A model generated the notes under the pieces. That model was given only the letters and a program-made list of their open reading frames with translations, made no database searches and had not been told where the DNA came from. A stretch of 64,000 nucleotides of DNA. Origin: CAINVV01 sp031432175 (lineage in GTDB: Bacteria > Bacteroidota > Bacteroidia > Bacteroidales > Prolixibacteraceae). The stretch covers positions 13,184-77,183 of the forward strand of contig CAYHQN010000005.1 in the NCBI GenBank assembly GCA_964358545.1. Reading direction: 5' to 3'. The translations under genes and the position numbers were made by a program. This document shows positions 7,239 to 15,798 of the stretch, piece by piece. Position 1 is the first letter of the stretch; every line of letters starts with the position of its first letter.

Positions 7239-10200
7239 TTATTCTGACTTGTCATTGAATCGTTGATATATTTTTTTTGTCAACCAATCTTTGATATCGG
7301 TTTTGAATTCGTTATTTACCATGATCTTATCAAAGATTTCTTCGTTATCCTTCATTCTGTCAATTAAAGTTTGAATGAATACTTCCTCAAAAGCATATTT
7401 GAAGTTCTCTATTGGATTGTTTTGTGCTCTTAATTTCAATTCGTCATTTTCAAATAATGCTTGTTCCAACTGTTCAAAATACAGACGATCAGCATCGGTA
7501 AATTCAGTTCCGTATTTGTCGTTGAGAATATTCAGGATGTTTGAAAGTTTATCCTTCTCATCTTTCGCTCTGCTTATTCCTGCTTCTGTTGTCGGGTCAA
7601 GAATACCTTCACCCTGCACTTGCAAAACCAAATCACCATCAGCAATTTTCTGCAAGCGGTAATATTCCAGTGCAACTTCGTTGTCGAGTTTCAATCGTTC
7701 TGTATAGTCTGTCTTCGGAAGTTTACTCAACAAAAATCTTCCGAATGAATAGAGTTTTTCCAACGCTACATCCTGAAATGGCAGTATCTGCGAAAGGAAA
7801 GAATACAATCGCACATACGAAGTCAGTGATTTTTTAAATTCGTCTTGTGTTTCTTCAATCTCAATCGCTTTAAATCTGTCAACAGACGGGTCAATAAAAG
7901 CATAAAGTTTACCCTGGTCTTTGAATGAAGTGTTGCCGGGTTTGTAAAAAACTTTGGCAAATCCATCCACTTCACTTTGGTAATAAATATTTGCCACATC
8001 AGTTTTTCCTTTCAAATCATACAAGTGATTGGGGTCTGTTGTTTCGTTCATCGTTGTCAACTCGTAGTATGGTTGAAACGATTCAATAATGGTTTCCCTG
8101 TCGTTTGCAAAGTCCAGGATAAACGTATCCTCTTTACCCGGAAGCGTTCTGTTTAATCGAGAAAGTGTCTGTACCGCTTTCACTCCTGAAAGTTTCTTGT
8201 CCACATACATCGTATGTAAAAGCGGCTGGTCAAAACCCGTTTGATATTTATCTGCCACCAGCAAAATTTGATATTCAGGAGTAGAAAATTTGTCCGGCAA
8301 TTCTTTTTCTCCAAAACCATTTAATTTAGTTTCTGTAATTCCTTCGGGATAAAAATCATCAATCACTGCACCTGAAAAGGCGACCAATGCCCTGATTTTA
8401 TTAGGTCCCTGGTCGTATCCTTTTTCCCTGATGTAATCTTTAAATTCCAGATAGTACCGCAAAGCATGCTTCCGTGAAGATGTAACCACCATTGCTTTTG
8501 CTTTGCCGCCGATTTTTTTCATTGTAATTTGCCGGAAGTGTTCAATCATCACTTCTGTTTTCTGTACCAGACTCACCGGATGAAGCGAAGCAAATCTGCC
8601 GATTGCTGTTACAGCTTTTCGTTTATTCAGCTCCGGGTCATCTTCGATCGCTTTTGTAAACTGATAATATTCCTTGTATGAAGTGTAATTCTTCAACACA
8701 TCTAAAATGAAACCTTCTTCAATAGCCTGTCGCATCGAATACAAGTGAAACGGTTTTGGTTTCCCTTCCTTATCCGTAATCCCAAAAACCTGAAGTGTCT
8801 TTGCTTTTGGAGTAGCTGTAAAGGCAAAGATGCTGATGTTCTCCTGAGGCCCTCTTTTCAAAATGGCTTCTCTTATTGCATCATCCTCATCCGCTTCTGA
8901 ACTTTCGATTTCATTTTCAACTTTTTCCTGTTCTTCGGGCGAAAGATTTTTGCCTGACAATGCTTCTGTCATTTTTCTGCTTGATTCCCCGCCCTGACTG
9001 CTATGGGCTTCATCAATAATCAACGCATATTTTTTGTTTGGAACTTCGGATAGATGTTTCAGCGCGAATGGAAATTTCTGTAAAGTGGTAATGATAATGT
9101 TCGTCCCTGTCTTGATTGCGTTTGCCAATTGTTCCGAATCATCATCTATTCGCTGAACAACACCTTGCTTGTGTTCAAACTGGTAAATCGTATTCTGTAA
9201 TTGCTGGTCTAATACATTCCGGTCGGTGACCACCACTACCGAATCAAAAACTTTCTCGTCTTGTGCATTATACAAGCTGCTCAGGCGATATGCCAGCCAT
9301 GCAATGCTGTTACTCTTTCCGCTTCCTGCAGAATGTTGTATCAGATAATTTTTTCCTGTGCCGTTTGCTTTCGCATCAGCATTTAATTTGCGTACTACAT
9401 CAATCTGATGGTATCTTGGGAACAATAAACTTTCTTTCCAATACATTTTGCCATCAACAGTAAATTCTTCTTTCTGAGAATGCAGAAATCTACCTATGAG
9501 TTCCAACCAACTGTCAACGCTCAGCATTTCCTCCCAAAAATAAGCACTGCGATAGGTTGAATAATCTTTTGCAGGCGGATTACCCGCAGCATTTTTGTAT
9601 CCTTTGTTGAATGGGAAAAAACGTGTTCCGCTTTCTTGTAACTTTGTGGTGAAATAAACTTCATCAGGGTCAAGGGTAAAATGTACCAATGCCCTTTTCT
9701 TAAAATGAAACAAAAGTTCTTTCGGGTCACGACTTGTTCTGTATTGCTCCATTGCCTCTCTTACTGCTTGCCCTGTAAAATGATTTTTCAATTCAATGGT
9801 TGCAACAGGCAAGCCATTCAGGAACAAAACAAGGTCAATGCTTTTTTTATTCTTCTCTGAAAAATAAACTTGGCGGGTAACAGTAAATTGATTGAGTTTA
9901 TATAAATCAACCGTATCAGGATTCAGATTGCTGTCGGGCTTGAAGTAAGCCAGTTTGAATTTACATCCGCTATCGTTTATTCCATGCCGGATAACATCCA
10001 ACATTCCTCTCAGGTCAAGTTCTTTGAATAGCCGCTGAATGAATTTGCTTTCCGTATCACCATTGTAATACTGTTTAAGTTTTTTCCACTCCGCACTTTG
10101 AGAAGATTGTACAAAATTGAGGATAGCTTTTTTGTCAAACGCTAAATCTTTGCTGAAATCATTAGCGTTTCCCTGTTGCCAGCCGTTGTTGCATAAGTGG

Positions 10201-10253
10201 TCAACAATAGCTGATTCAAATGTTGCTTCGGTATGAATAAAGTTATCACTCAT
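7239..10253 (-). CDS. hsdR: Type I restriction enzyme HsdR subunit (translocase/nuclease)
   Basis: HsdR is the ATP-driven DNA translocase and endonuclease of the type I complex; it cuts DNA lacking the modification made by HsdM/HsdS. At 1004 aa it is full length. The PD-(D/E)xK nuclease domain shows D140 (SIDLVLFLNG) and E154-x-K156 (ATIELKN). The SF2 helicase motor has Walker A HSAGSGKS at 307-314, DEAH at 414-417, and the later SATTPK-like FAFTATPK, VADKYQTGFD and QTLSRLNRT motifs. The helical C-terminus docks on the methylase in known complexes. Its ATG overlaps the end of the Ntn-hydrolase gene by 8 bases (ATGAGTGA), which implies translational coupling. It is the last gene of the operon. 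Confidence 0.95.
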   Translation of the reverse strand: MSDNFIHTEATFESAIVDHLCNNGWQQGNANDFSKDLAFDKKAILNFVQSSQSAEWKKLKQYYNGDTESKFIQRLFKELDLRGMLDVIRHGINDSGCKFKLAYFKPDSNLNPDTVDLYKLNQFTVTRQVYFSEKNKKSIDLVLFLNGLPVATIELKNHFTGQAVREAMEQYRTSRDPKELLFHFKKRALVHFTLDPDEVYFTTKLQESGTRFFPFNKGYKNAAGNPPAKDYSTYRSAYFWEEMLSVDSWLELIGRFLHSQKEEFTVDGKMYWKESLLFPRYHQIDVVRKLNADAKANGTGKNYLIQHSAGSGKSNSIAWLAYRLSSLYNAQDEKVFDSVVVVTDRNVLDQQLQNTIYQFEHKQGVVQRIDDDSEQLANAIKTGTNIIITTLQKFPFALKHLSEVPNKKYALIIDEAHSSQGGESSRKMTEALSGKNLSPEEQEKVENEIESSEADEDDAIREAILKRGPQENISIFAFTATPKAKTLQVFGITDKEGKPKPFHLYSMRQAIEEGFILDVLKNYTSYKEYYQFTKAIEDDPELNKRKAVTAIGRFASLHPVSLVQKTEVMIEHFRQITMKKIGGKAKAMVVTSSRKHALRYYLEFKDYIREKGYDQGPNKIRALVAFSGAVIDDFYPEGITETKLNGFGEKELPDKFSTPEYQILLVADKYQTGFDQPLLHTMYVDKKLSGVKAVQTLSRLNRTLPGKEDTFILDFANDRETIIESFQPYYELTTMNETTDPNHLYDLKGKTDVANIYYQSEVDGFAKVFYKPGNTSFKDQGKLYAFIDPSVDRFKAIEIEETQDEFKKSLTSYVRLYSFLSQILPFQDVALEKLYSFGRFLLSKLPKTDYTERLKLDNEVALEYYRLQKIADGDLVLQVQGEGILDPTTEAGISRAKDEKDKLSNILNILNDKYGTEFTDADRLYFEQLEQALFENDELKLRAQNNPIENFKYAFEEVFIQTLIDRMKDNEEIFDKIMVNNEFKTDIKDWLTKKIYQRFNDKSE

Positions 10254-11289
10254 TTTTATTTTCTGTTACAGGTGTTTTTAATTGCAAATTTTCTTCTGCT
10301 GCATTCAAAAGTGTAGTGTATGAATACTCACGGAAAATTGAAATCAATTTCTCTTTTTCCTTTTCGGAAATATCTTCTTTTAAAAAGTTATCTTCTTGCG
10401 AATAGCATGATTCTAAAAAATCAAAATCATCACTTCCACTAAAAGCCTGAATGTTCACCAAACTTTTTGGAATATCCTCTTCTAATATTTCGCAAGTATC
10501 GGGGTCAATGTATTTTACTTTTGGCTTGTTGTGTTTGTCGTAAATTTTTCCTAAAAAAGTTGGTTTCCCTTTTACAGATTGCCACATAATACCAAAAAAC
10601 TCATTTGTTCCTGACTTGTATATTTTCCCTATTTGTAAAGCACCATCGACCTCACGAATTGAACTATCTCTGCACATATCTACTAACACCTCCAAAGGCT
10701 CCATATCTAATTTGCCATCAAAGCGATCTTTCTTAATCAATACATCTTTGTATTTTTTATAAGCAATGTCAACAATGTTTTTTTCTCCATTTTCTACTAT
10801 GCCTTCGGGGTCACCTAAAAAAGCAATCTTACCTAATTTGTTTTCAACTGCTTCTTCATAAAACACAAAACCTTTTGCATCTATGGAATAATACAGACGC
10901 CAAACTTTAAAACGGCTTTCTCTCCAACTCCAACCCCCAAATAAAAATTTTGCTTCAGCACCAATTTGTGATGTATCACCGCTTGGTTTTTCAAAAATTG
11001 ATTTTACTAACTCTGTAAATATTTCAGCAATACTATACAACACTTCCTGCAATTCTAATTTTGGATCTTGTAGTTTTTCGTTGTGTTTGATTGTTGAAAT
11101 AAGATTCAGAATTAGAGGATACGCACGATGAGTTTCTCCAGCGAAACAAAGCAAACAATCTCTTCGGGGTAATTCAAAAAGTTTAACTCCATGATTCCAT
11201 TTTTCACCACCAGTCAAAGTGCTATCAGTAGCGAAAACTAATTCTTCACTTTCCTGCACTTCTCTTATCCAGGCAACGCAAAGTGTCAT
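10246..11289 (-). CDS. Proteasome/HslV-like Ntn hydrolase embedded in a type I R-M operon
   Basis: I do not recognise a characterised member, but the N-terminal two thirds align by eye with HslV and proteasome beta subunits. After Met removal the protein would start with Thr (M-T-L-C-V-A-W), the catalytic nucleophile position. Asp at residue 22 (FATDSTLTGGE) and Lys at residue 36 (HGVKLFEL) occupy the places of HslV D17 and K33. CLLCFAGETHRAYPL matches the conserved VIAGFAGGTADAF strand-helix, and KIAFLGDPEG plus DGALQIGKI resemble the later proteasome strands. The 347-aa length is about twice HslV, with an acidic C-terminal extension from about residue 255. The ATG overlaps the hsdS stop (ATGA), and the 3' end overlaps the hsdR start by 8 bases. 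It is therefore co-translated with both and probably acts with the restriction complex, for example in proteolytic control. That role is inference. Confidence 0.75.
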   Translation of the reverse strand: MTLCVAWIREVQESEELVFATDSTLTGGEKWNHGVKLFELPRRDCLLCFAGETHRAYPLILNLISTIKHNEKLQDPKLELQEVLYSIAEIFTELVKSIFEKPSGDTSQIGAEAKFLFGGWSWRESRFKVWRLYYSIDAKGFVFYEEAVENKLGKIAFLGDPEGIVENGEKNIVDIAYKKYKDVLIKKDRFDGKLDMEPLEVLVDMCRDSSIREVDGALQIGKIYKSGTNEFFGIMWQSVKGKPTFLGKIYDKHNKPKVKYIDPDTCEILEEDIPKSLVNIQAFSGSDDFDFLESCYSQEDNFLKEDISEKEKEKLISIFREYSYTTLLNAAEENLQLKTPVTENKNE

Positions 11290-12482
11290 ATTACTTTTAT
11301 TTTTCCGGTTACAACTTCCGAAATAAGAGCAATTCTGTATTCATGCATCAACTCTATTTCTTTTTCAATTTTTGATATGGTATTGTCAATGCGTTCGGTT
11401 TCAGTTTTGATATGCTTGACGATATTGTTTTGTTCATGCAGTGATGGCATCAGCAACTCAATATTAAAAAGATTTTCTGCCGTCAATTTTGGTTGAGCAG
11501 AACCTGTTACCCAAATTGTGTAATCAATGCTTTCAAGTAAGTATGTGTAATAATTAATATCCCCTTCTTTCGGTCTTAGAATATGTGCATGATTATTTAC
11601 CCAAAACTTTCCAGTTACTTTAAACGCAAGAGCTGTGCTTCTTGTTAAAAGATTTGCCCCATCTTCACCTATGAGAATGTATTCTCCATCAAAAAGGTAT
11701 TCAGGAACTTTATCAATTACTCCGGAAGCTCCATAATAATCATAAATTTTTTCTCCGCCACCTCTTTGGTCTCCATTCAAAGGTACTCGGATTGAATCAA
11801 AACCATTCATCATATACTTCAACTTCTTTCTTTCCCAATTTTTTCCTTTTCCGCTAACAGCTTCATTAATGATTGCGATTCGTTCTTCTTTGAACAGATC
11901 AATGAGTTTCTGTTTGTTGGAAATGAGTTTGTATATCTGTGCGGTTTTTTTATCTAAAAAATTAACCAATGTTTCAATTTCATTTTCACCAGGAAGAGGA
12001 ATGAAGATTTCTCCAACGGTATCGGTATTCAGATTTAATTGCGTTCCCCATTTTCCCAATCCTTGATAAGGAAGTCCTGTAGTGAAAATGTAATAGAGAT
12101 ATTCTGGATTTATTTTCAAATTTGGGAACCATACAAAACCATCATGAACGCAACATTTAATTTTTGTGATAATTGGTTTGCCGACAGTTCCTGCTATGCT
12201 TAAAACAAAATCTCCTGGGTATCTTTTTACACTTAATGAAGCACCTAATTCAGAAAGTGTTTGTGTAGTGCTTTCTAAATATCTTTCACTTGCGGTAACA
12301 TCAGCAATTCGAACCCAACCAAATTCACCATTGTCATCAAAATATTTTGGATCATCGATTGGTCTAGGGGATGCTCCTCTCTTTACATTAGAGAGTCTTT
12401 TAATTCTAAAGTAATCCCAATGATATGGAATATCACCAATCCACTCAATTCCTGTAGGTTTATATTTTTCGTAACGGTTCAT
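11286..12482 (-). CDS. hsdS: Type I restriction enzyme specificity subunit HsdS
   Basis: HsdS sets the DNA target for both methylation and cleavage. The 398-aa protein has two target-recognition domains: residues about 1-170 starting KPTGIEWIGDIPYHWDYFRIK, and about 215-360. Each is followed by a conserved helical spacer: LDKKTAQIYKLISNKQKLI with IAIINEAVSGKG, and IEKEIELMHEYR with IALISEVVTGKI. Two recognition domains predict a bipartite target. The gene is intact, with no inverted repeats or silent hsdS copies nearby that would suggest phase-variable shuffling. It follows the DUF1828 gene by 21 bases and overlaps the Ntn-hydrolase start by 4 bases. Confidence 0.93.
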   Translation of the reverse strand: MNRYEKYKPTGIEWIGDIPYHWDYFRIKRLSNVKRGASPRPIDDPKYFDDNGEFGWVRIADVTASERYLESTTQTLSELGASLSVKRYPGDFVLSIAGTVGKPIITKIKCCVHDGFVWFPNLKINPEYLYYIFTTGLPYQGLGKWGTQLNLNTDTVGEIFIPLPGENEIETLVNFLDKKTAQIYKLISNKQKLIDLFKEERIAIINEAVSGKGKNWERKKLKYMMNGFDSIRVPLNGDQRGGGEKIYDYYGASGVIDKVPEYLFDGEYILIGEDGANLLTRSTALAFKVTGKFWVNNHAHILRPKEGDINYYTYLLESIDYTIWVTGSAQPKLTAENLFNIELLMPSLHEQNNIVKHIKTETERIDNTISKIEKEIELMHEYRIALISEVVTGKIKVI

Positions 12483-12503
12483 TATAAAAAATGAGGGAAT
12501 AAA

Positions 12504-13256
12504 TTATTTTTCTCTCTCTAAAAACTTCACTGCATTTTCTCTAAAATCGTCAAGTGATACAAATTGTTTATCGCAGGCACTGGTAAGTCGGCTTTGGTCT
12601 TTTTTGGCAAGCTTTGTAAAATCTTCGTGTACAATGTAGCTTCTAAAATCGATATTCAATTTTTGGTATTCAAGACAACAAATGGTAGCTAACCGTGCCT
12701 TAGGTGTATCTTTCACTCCAAAAAGAAAAACAGGATACCCATTAGGATGAAAAGCATAATCGGCTTCAAGATCGTCTCGTTCTTTAAGCGGTAACGCTTT
12801 TTTTTCGGGCTTGTAGGAACTGAGTTCAGCGTAAATATATTCGTCCAACTGTTCGTAGAATAAACTTTCAATCACTTCGCGTTTAAAAAAACGCATGGAA
12901 GAAACCTTACTTATGCCGGTTGCAAACTGAAGGATGGAAGGATATAATTGCTCATCGTTGGCGGTAATAAAAATGTTTCCGTTTTCTTCGCTCAACCCGT
13001 TTTCTGAAATAATTTTCTGAAATATTTTTTCTTTGTTTTCGGTATCCACATCATAGCTATATGAAAGTCGCATGAGTGCCATAGCATAATCCGAAATTTT
13101 CCAATGCCCGTTTTCCTGCTGCAAATAAATTTCAATCATGTCGCCGTCCTCGTGATACAGGGGGAGAAACAATTGGTAAATACCCGGTCGTTTTTCATTT
13201 ACCTGAAGGCGACCATTGAACTGGTCTTTTAAATATTCTGTGATTTGCTCAATCAT
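12504..13256 (-). CDS. DUF1828/DUF1829-type protein in the R-M operon
   Basis: The function is unknown. The N-terminal half resembles DUF1828: LFLPLYHEDGDMIEIYLQQ, then HWKISDYAMALMRLSYSYD. The C-terminal half resembles DUF1829, with YPVFLFGVKDTPKARLATIC and a final SACDKQFVSLDDFREN. No signal peptide or membrane segment is visible, so it is probably cytoplasmic. It starts 3 bases after the stop of the small HxH protein and precedes hsdS by 21 bases. The two proteins between hsdM and hsdS therefore look like a co-inherited pair, possibly a toxin-antitoxin or accessory defence module. The domain assignment is from memory of the family patterns. Confidence 0.7.
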   Translation of the reverse strand: MIEQITEYLKDQFNGRLQVNEKRPGIYQLFLPLYHEDGDMIEIYLQQENGHWKISDYAMALMRLSYSYDVDTENKEKIFQKIISENGLSEENGNIFITANDEQLYPSILQFATGISKVSSMRFFKREVIESLFYEQLDEYIYAELSSYKPEKKALPLKERDDLEADYAFHPNGYPVFLFGVKDTPKARLATICCLEYQKLNIDFRSYIVHEDFTKLAKKDQSRLTSACDKQFVSLDDFRENAVKFLEREK

Positions 13257-13259
13257 GGT

Positions 13260-13733
13260 TTAATCAAATAAGGTTAATTCCTTAATAGGAAAAATTGAAT
13301 TGATGTCCCCTTGAATAACATTTATGTAACAAACAAAGAAACGAAATGCTTCGTCAAAAGTTGTGTATCCTGTAGTAATTTCAATTGTACTGTCTTCTTT
13401 TAATCCATTCTCAATATTTTGCTTAGTAGCTTTGTGGATATGGTAATGTACGTGATGCGGAAATTGTACGTGTTCACCATGAGGCCCGTTGCAGCGTATA
13501 ATTTCGTAACTGCCTTTTTCATGCTTTGGAAAATAAACAAGGCCAAAAGAAAAGTTTTCATTGAACATTGCATTGTATCTTCCGAAGGCTGTAAAAAAAT
13601 ATTTTTCATCTATGCTCTGCAATTCAAAGCCTATGCGATAATTACCCTTTTCCAATTTCCATGAAGTAGGTTCTTTTATAATCCGTTTTGGACAACGAAT
13701 CAATTCATCAATTACGTTTTGGTCAATATCCAT
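13260..13733 (-). CDS. Small His-rich protein of unknown function in the R-M operon
   Basis: I do not recognise this 157-aa protein with confidence. Its central part carries a histidine cluster, CNGPHGEHVQFPHHVHYHIH (residues about 91-110). It recalls the H...PHxHxH pattern of several toxin-like families (DUF6978- or TumE-like), but this resemblance is weak. The C-terminal IEITTGYTTFDEAFRFFVCYIN is amphipathic. No signal peptide is seen. It starts 7 bases after hsdM and ends 3 bases before the DUF1828-type gene, which suggests the two work as a pair. The histidines could bind a metal or form an active site. Confidence 0.6.
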   Translation of the reverse strand: MDIDQNVIDELIRCPKRIIKEPTSWKLEKGNYRIGFELQSIDEKYFFTAFGRYNAMFNENFSFGLVYFPKHEKGSYEIIRCNGPHGEHVQFPHHVHYHIHKATKQNIENGLKEDSTIEITTGYTTFDEAFRFFVCYINVIQGDINSIFPIKELTLFD

Positions 13734-13740
13734 AGATTTT

Positions 13741-15486
13741 TTATTTTATTACCTCTTTAATCATTCCTTCCGTTTCTTCTTCCAAAGCCAAAATATCTTT
13801 TCGTATATCCAGCAAACTTCGTAATGGTTTGTAGATATAAAAATATTTTGTGAAATTGATTTCATAGCCAATTTTGGTTTTGCTGTGGTCAATCCATGCA
13901 TCGAGTAGGTGTGGTAACACTTCGCGTATAAAATACTTTTCCACATCTTCCTTCAATGGCACATTTTCAGAATCCCGTAAGTCAGCATCTGCCATTACAT
14001 TTCCTTTTTTGTCTAATATAATTTTCCCCTTTTCATTTCGACTGGGTCGTTCAACTGTAATTCTATGGTAACCAAAATCATCGTTGTCAAAGATCTTGCA
14101 GTAAGACGTTTCTTTACCTTCACCATAAATTTCAGTAATACGTTTTATGGCTTGTTCATGTATTTCTTTTCGTTTGTTGCCCAAACTACGAAGCATTTTG
14201 CTGTAAAACGGATTGTCTTTATCATCTTTGTCGCTGCCGGTTGCATTTATCAATTGCACTTTACCTTTCCGTTCTTTTTCTTTTCTGTCGGTTACAATCC
14301 AGATGTATGTGGAGATGCCGGTGTTGTAAAACAACTGGTCGGGCATTGCAATAATGGCTTCCAGCATATCGTTTTCAATAATCCATTTACGAATGTCACT
14401 TGTGCCGCTACCAGCACCACCGCTAAAAAGAGGGGAACCATTAAACACAATTCCAATTCTGCTGCCTCCGGCACTGCGTTTCATTTTGCTAATCATGTGT
14501 TGCAGAAAAAGAAATGAGCCGTCACTAATAGCGGGAAGTCCTGCCCCAAATCTTCCAGCAAAACCTTTGTTTGCGTACTCGTCTTTAATTTGCTTCTCAG
14601 CTTTTTTCCACTCAACACCAAACGGTGGATTGCTTAACATGTAATCAAAAGTTTCATCTTCCAACCCATCTTGTGTAAAACTGTTTCCAAACTTTATGTT
14701 GCCTGGGTTTTGTCCTTTAATCAGCATATCCGATTTACAGATGGCATACGATTCAGGATTGAGTTCCTGTCCGAACACTTCCAACTTTGCATCAGGATTT
14801 AATTCGTGCAGGTATTCTTCTGCAATGCTCAACATACCACCTGTACCGCAAGCAGGATCATATAGCGTTTTTACAATTCCTTTCTTCCGGAGAATGTCTT
14901 TATCATTTACGAAAAGTAAATTCACCATCAGGCGAATTACTTCTCTTGGTGTAAAATGTTCACCTGCTGTTTCATTACTTAGTTCTGCAAACTTCCGGAT
15001 GAGTTCCTCAAAAATGTAGCCCATTTCCAACGCGCTTACATTTTTAAACATGTCACCTGCTTTTGCAAACTTTTCAATAATCATGTAAAGTAAATCGTAT
15101 TCGTCAAGTTTCTTTATCTGGTCGTCAAAACTGAAATAGTCAATAATTTCTTTTGCACTGATTGAAAAACCGTTGAGATAATTGCGAAGGTTCGCTGCAA
15201 TGTTGTTGTGGTCTTTTGCCAACTCATTAAAATCAAACTTGCTGCGGTTATGAAATTTTGCTTTGGCAGCATTGTTCAAAATTGGTTCAAGTATTTCGGA
15301 CTTTTTGCTTTTGTTGACTTCATATACTTCCAATACCTTCTTCTTTGTCGGTTCTAGAACGAAGTCAAGCCGTCTAAGAACGGTCAATGGTAAAATCACT
15401 TTGCCGTAGTCAGCTTGCTTGTAATGGCCTCTCAATAAATCTGCGATACTCCAAAGGAAATTGGCTTTTTCTTTAAAATTATTCAT
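13741..15486 (-). CDS. hsdM: Type I restriction-modification methyltransferase HsdM
   Basis: HsdM transfers a methyl group from S-adenosylmethionine to N6 of adenine in the target chosen by HsdS. The 581-aa protein has the N-terminal HsdM helical domain (ANFLWSIADLLRGHYKQADY, residues 8-27). The gamma-class N6_Mtase domain follows, with HFTPREVIRLMV, the SAM motif DPACGTGG at 210-217 and the catalytic NPPFG at 286-290. It is the first gene of the leftward operon hsdM, HxH protein, DUF1828-type, hsdS, Ntn hydrolase, hsdR. Gaps are 3-21 bases or small overlaps. The upstream region contains no recognisable TAnnTTTG promoter. Confidence 0.95.
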   Translation of the reverse strand: MNNFKEKANFLWSIADLLRGHYKQADYGKVILPLTVLRRLDFVLEPTKKKVLEVYEVNKSKKSEILEPILNNAAKAKFHNRSKFDFNELAKDHNNIAANLRNYLNGFSISAKEIIDYFSFDDQIKKLDEYDLLYMIIEKFAKAGDMFKNVSALEMGYIFEELIRKFAELSNETAGEHFTPREVIRLMVNLLFVNDKDILRKKGIVKTLYDPACGTGGMLSIAEEYLHELNPDAKLEVFGQELNPESYAICKSDMLIKGQNPGNIKFGNSFTQDGLEDETFDYMLSNPPFGVEWKKAEKQIKDEYANKGFAGRFGAGLPAISDGSFLFLQHMISKMKRSAGGSRIGIVFNGSPLFSGGAGSGTSDIRKWIIENDMLEAIIAMPDQLFYNTGISTYIWIVTDRKEKERKGKVQLINATGSDKDDKDNPFYSKMLRSLGNKRKEIHEQAIKRITEIYGEGKETSYCKIFDNDDFGYHRITVERPSRNEKGKIILDKKGNVMADADLRDSENVPLKEDVEKYFIREVLPHLLDAWIDHSKTKIGYEINFTKYFYIYKPLRSLLDIRKDILALEEETEGMIKEVIK

Positions 15487-15798
15487 TCAATTCGATTGTA
15501 AATAAATTAGTGTTCCAAGATAAATTTGAAAAATGATGTCTTACCTATGATCTCCTGCAATTTGTTCAGGGTTTTGGTTGGTCACTTACTGGTCTTATGA
15601 AATGGTTTGGTTAAAAGTAAGGAAATATTTGATAATAGAGAAAACTGGTAATGCTCTTGCCAACTCTTTATTAAATGGCCGACTTTCAGGGAAGCTTACA
15701 TTATCAACAGCAAAGGCCAATCAAATTCATCGATTGGCCTTGTGCATTTGTTTGGGGCAGCTTATTAAAAGCTAGCGGAAAGGAAAGCTTCCGGGTAA
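15487..15798. other. Non-coding gap with one hairpin (15713-15741)
   Basis: No credible gene is seen in these 312 bases. The one structure is a 10-bp perfect stem, AAGGCCAATC at 15713-15722 paired with GATTGGCCTT at 15732-15741. It lies 57 bases beyond the stop of the minus-strand gene at 15799. It could be its terminator, although the T-run after the stem is weak. The promoter of the hsdM operon must lie in this gap. Confidence 0.5.

Noticed and set aside
11286..12482. Phase-variable hsdS by inversion
   Set aside because: No second or partial hsdS, recombinase gene or inverted repeats were seen nearby, so an invertible system is not supported.
15578..15775. 65-codon frame between hsdM and the hypothetical gene
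   Set aside because: No homology, no start signals, and it contains a hairpin stem; treated as non-coding.
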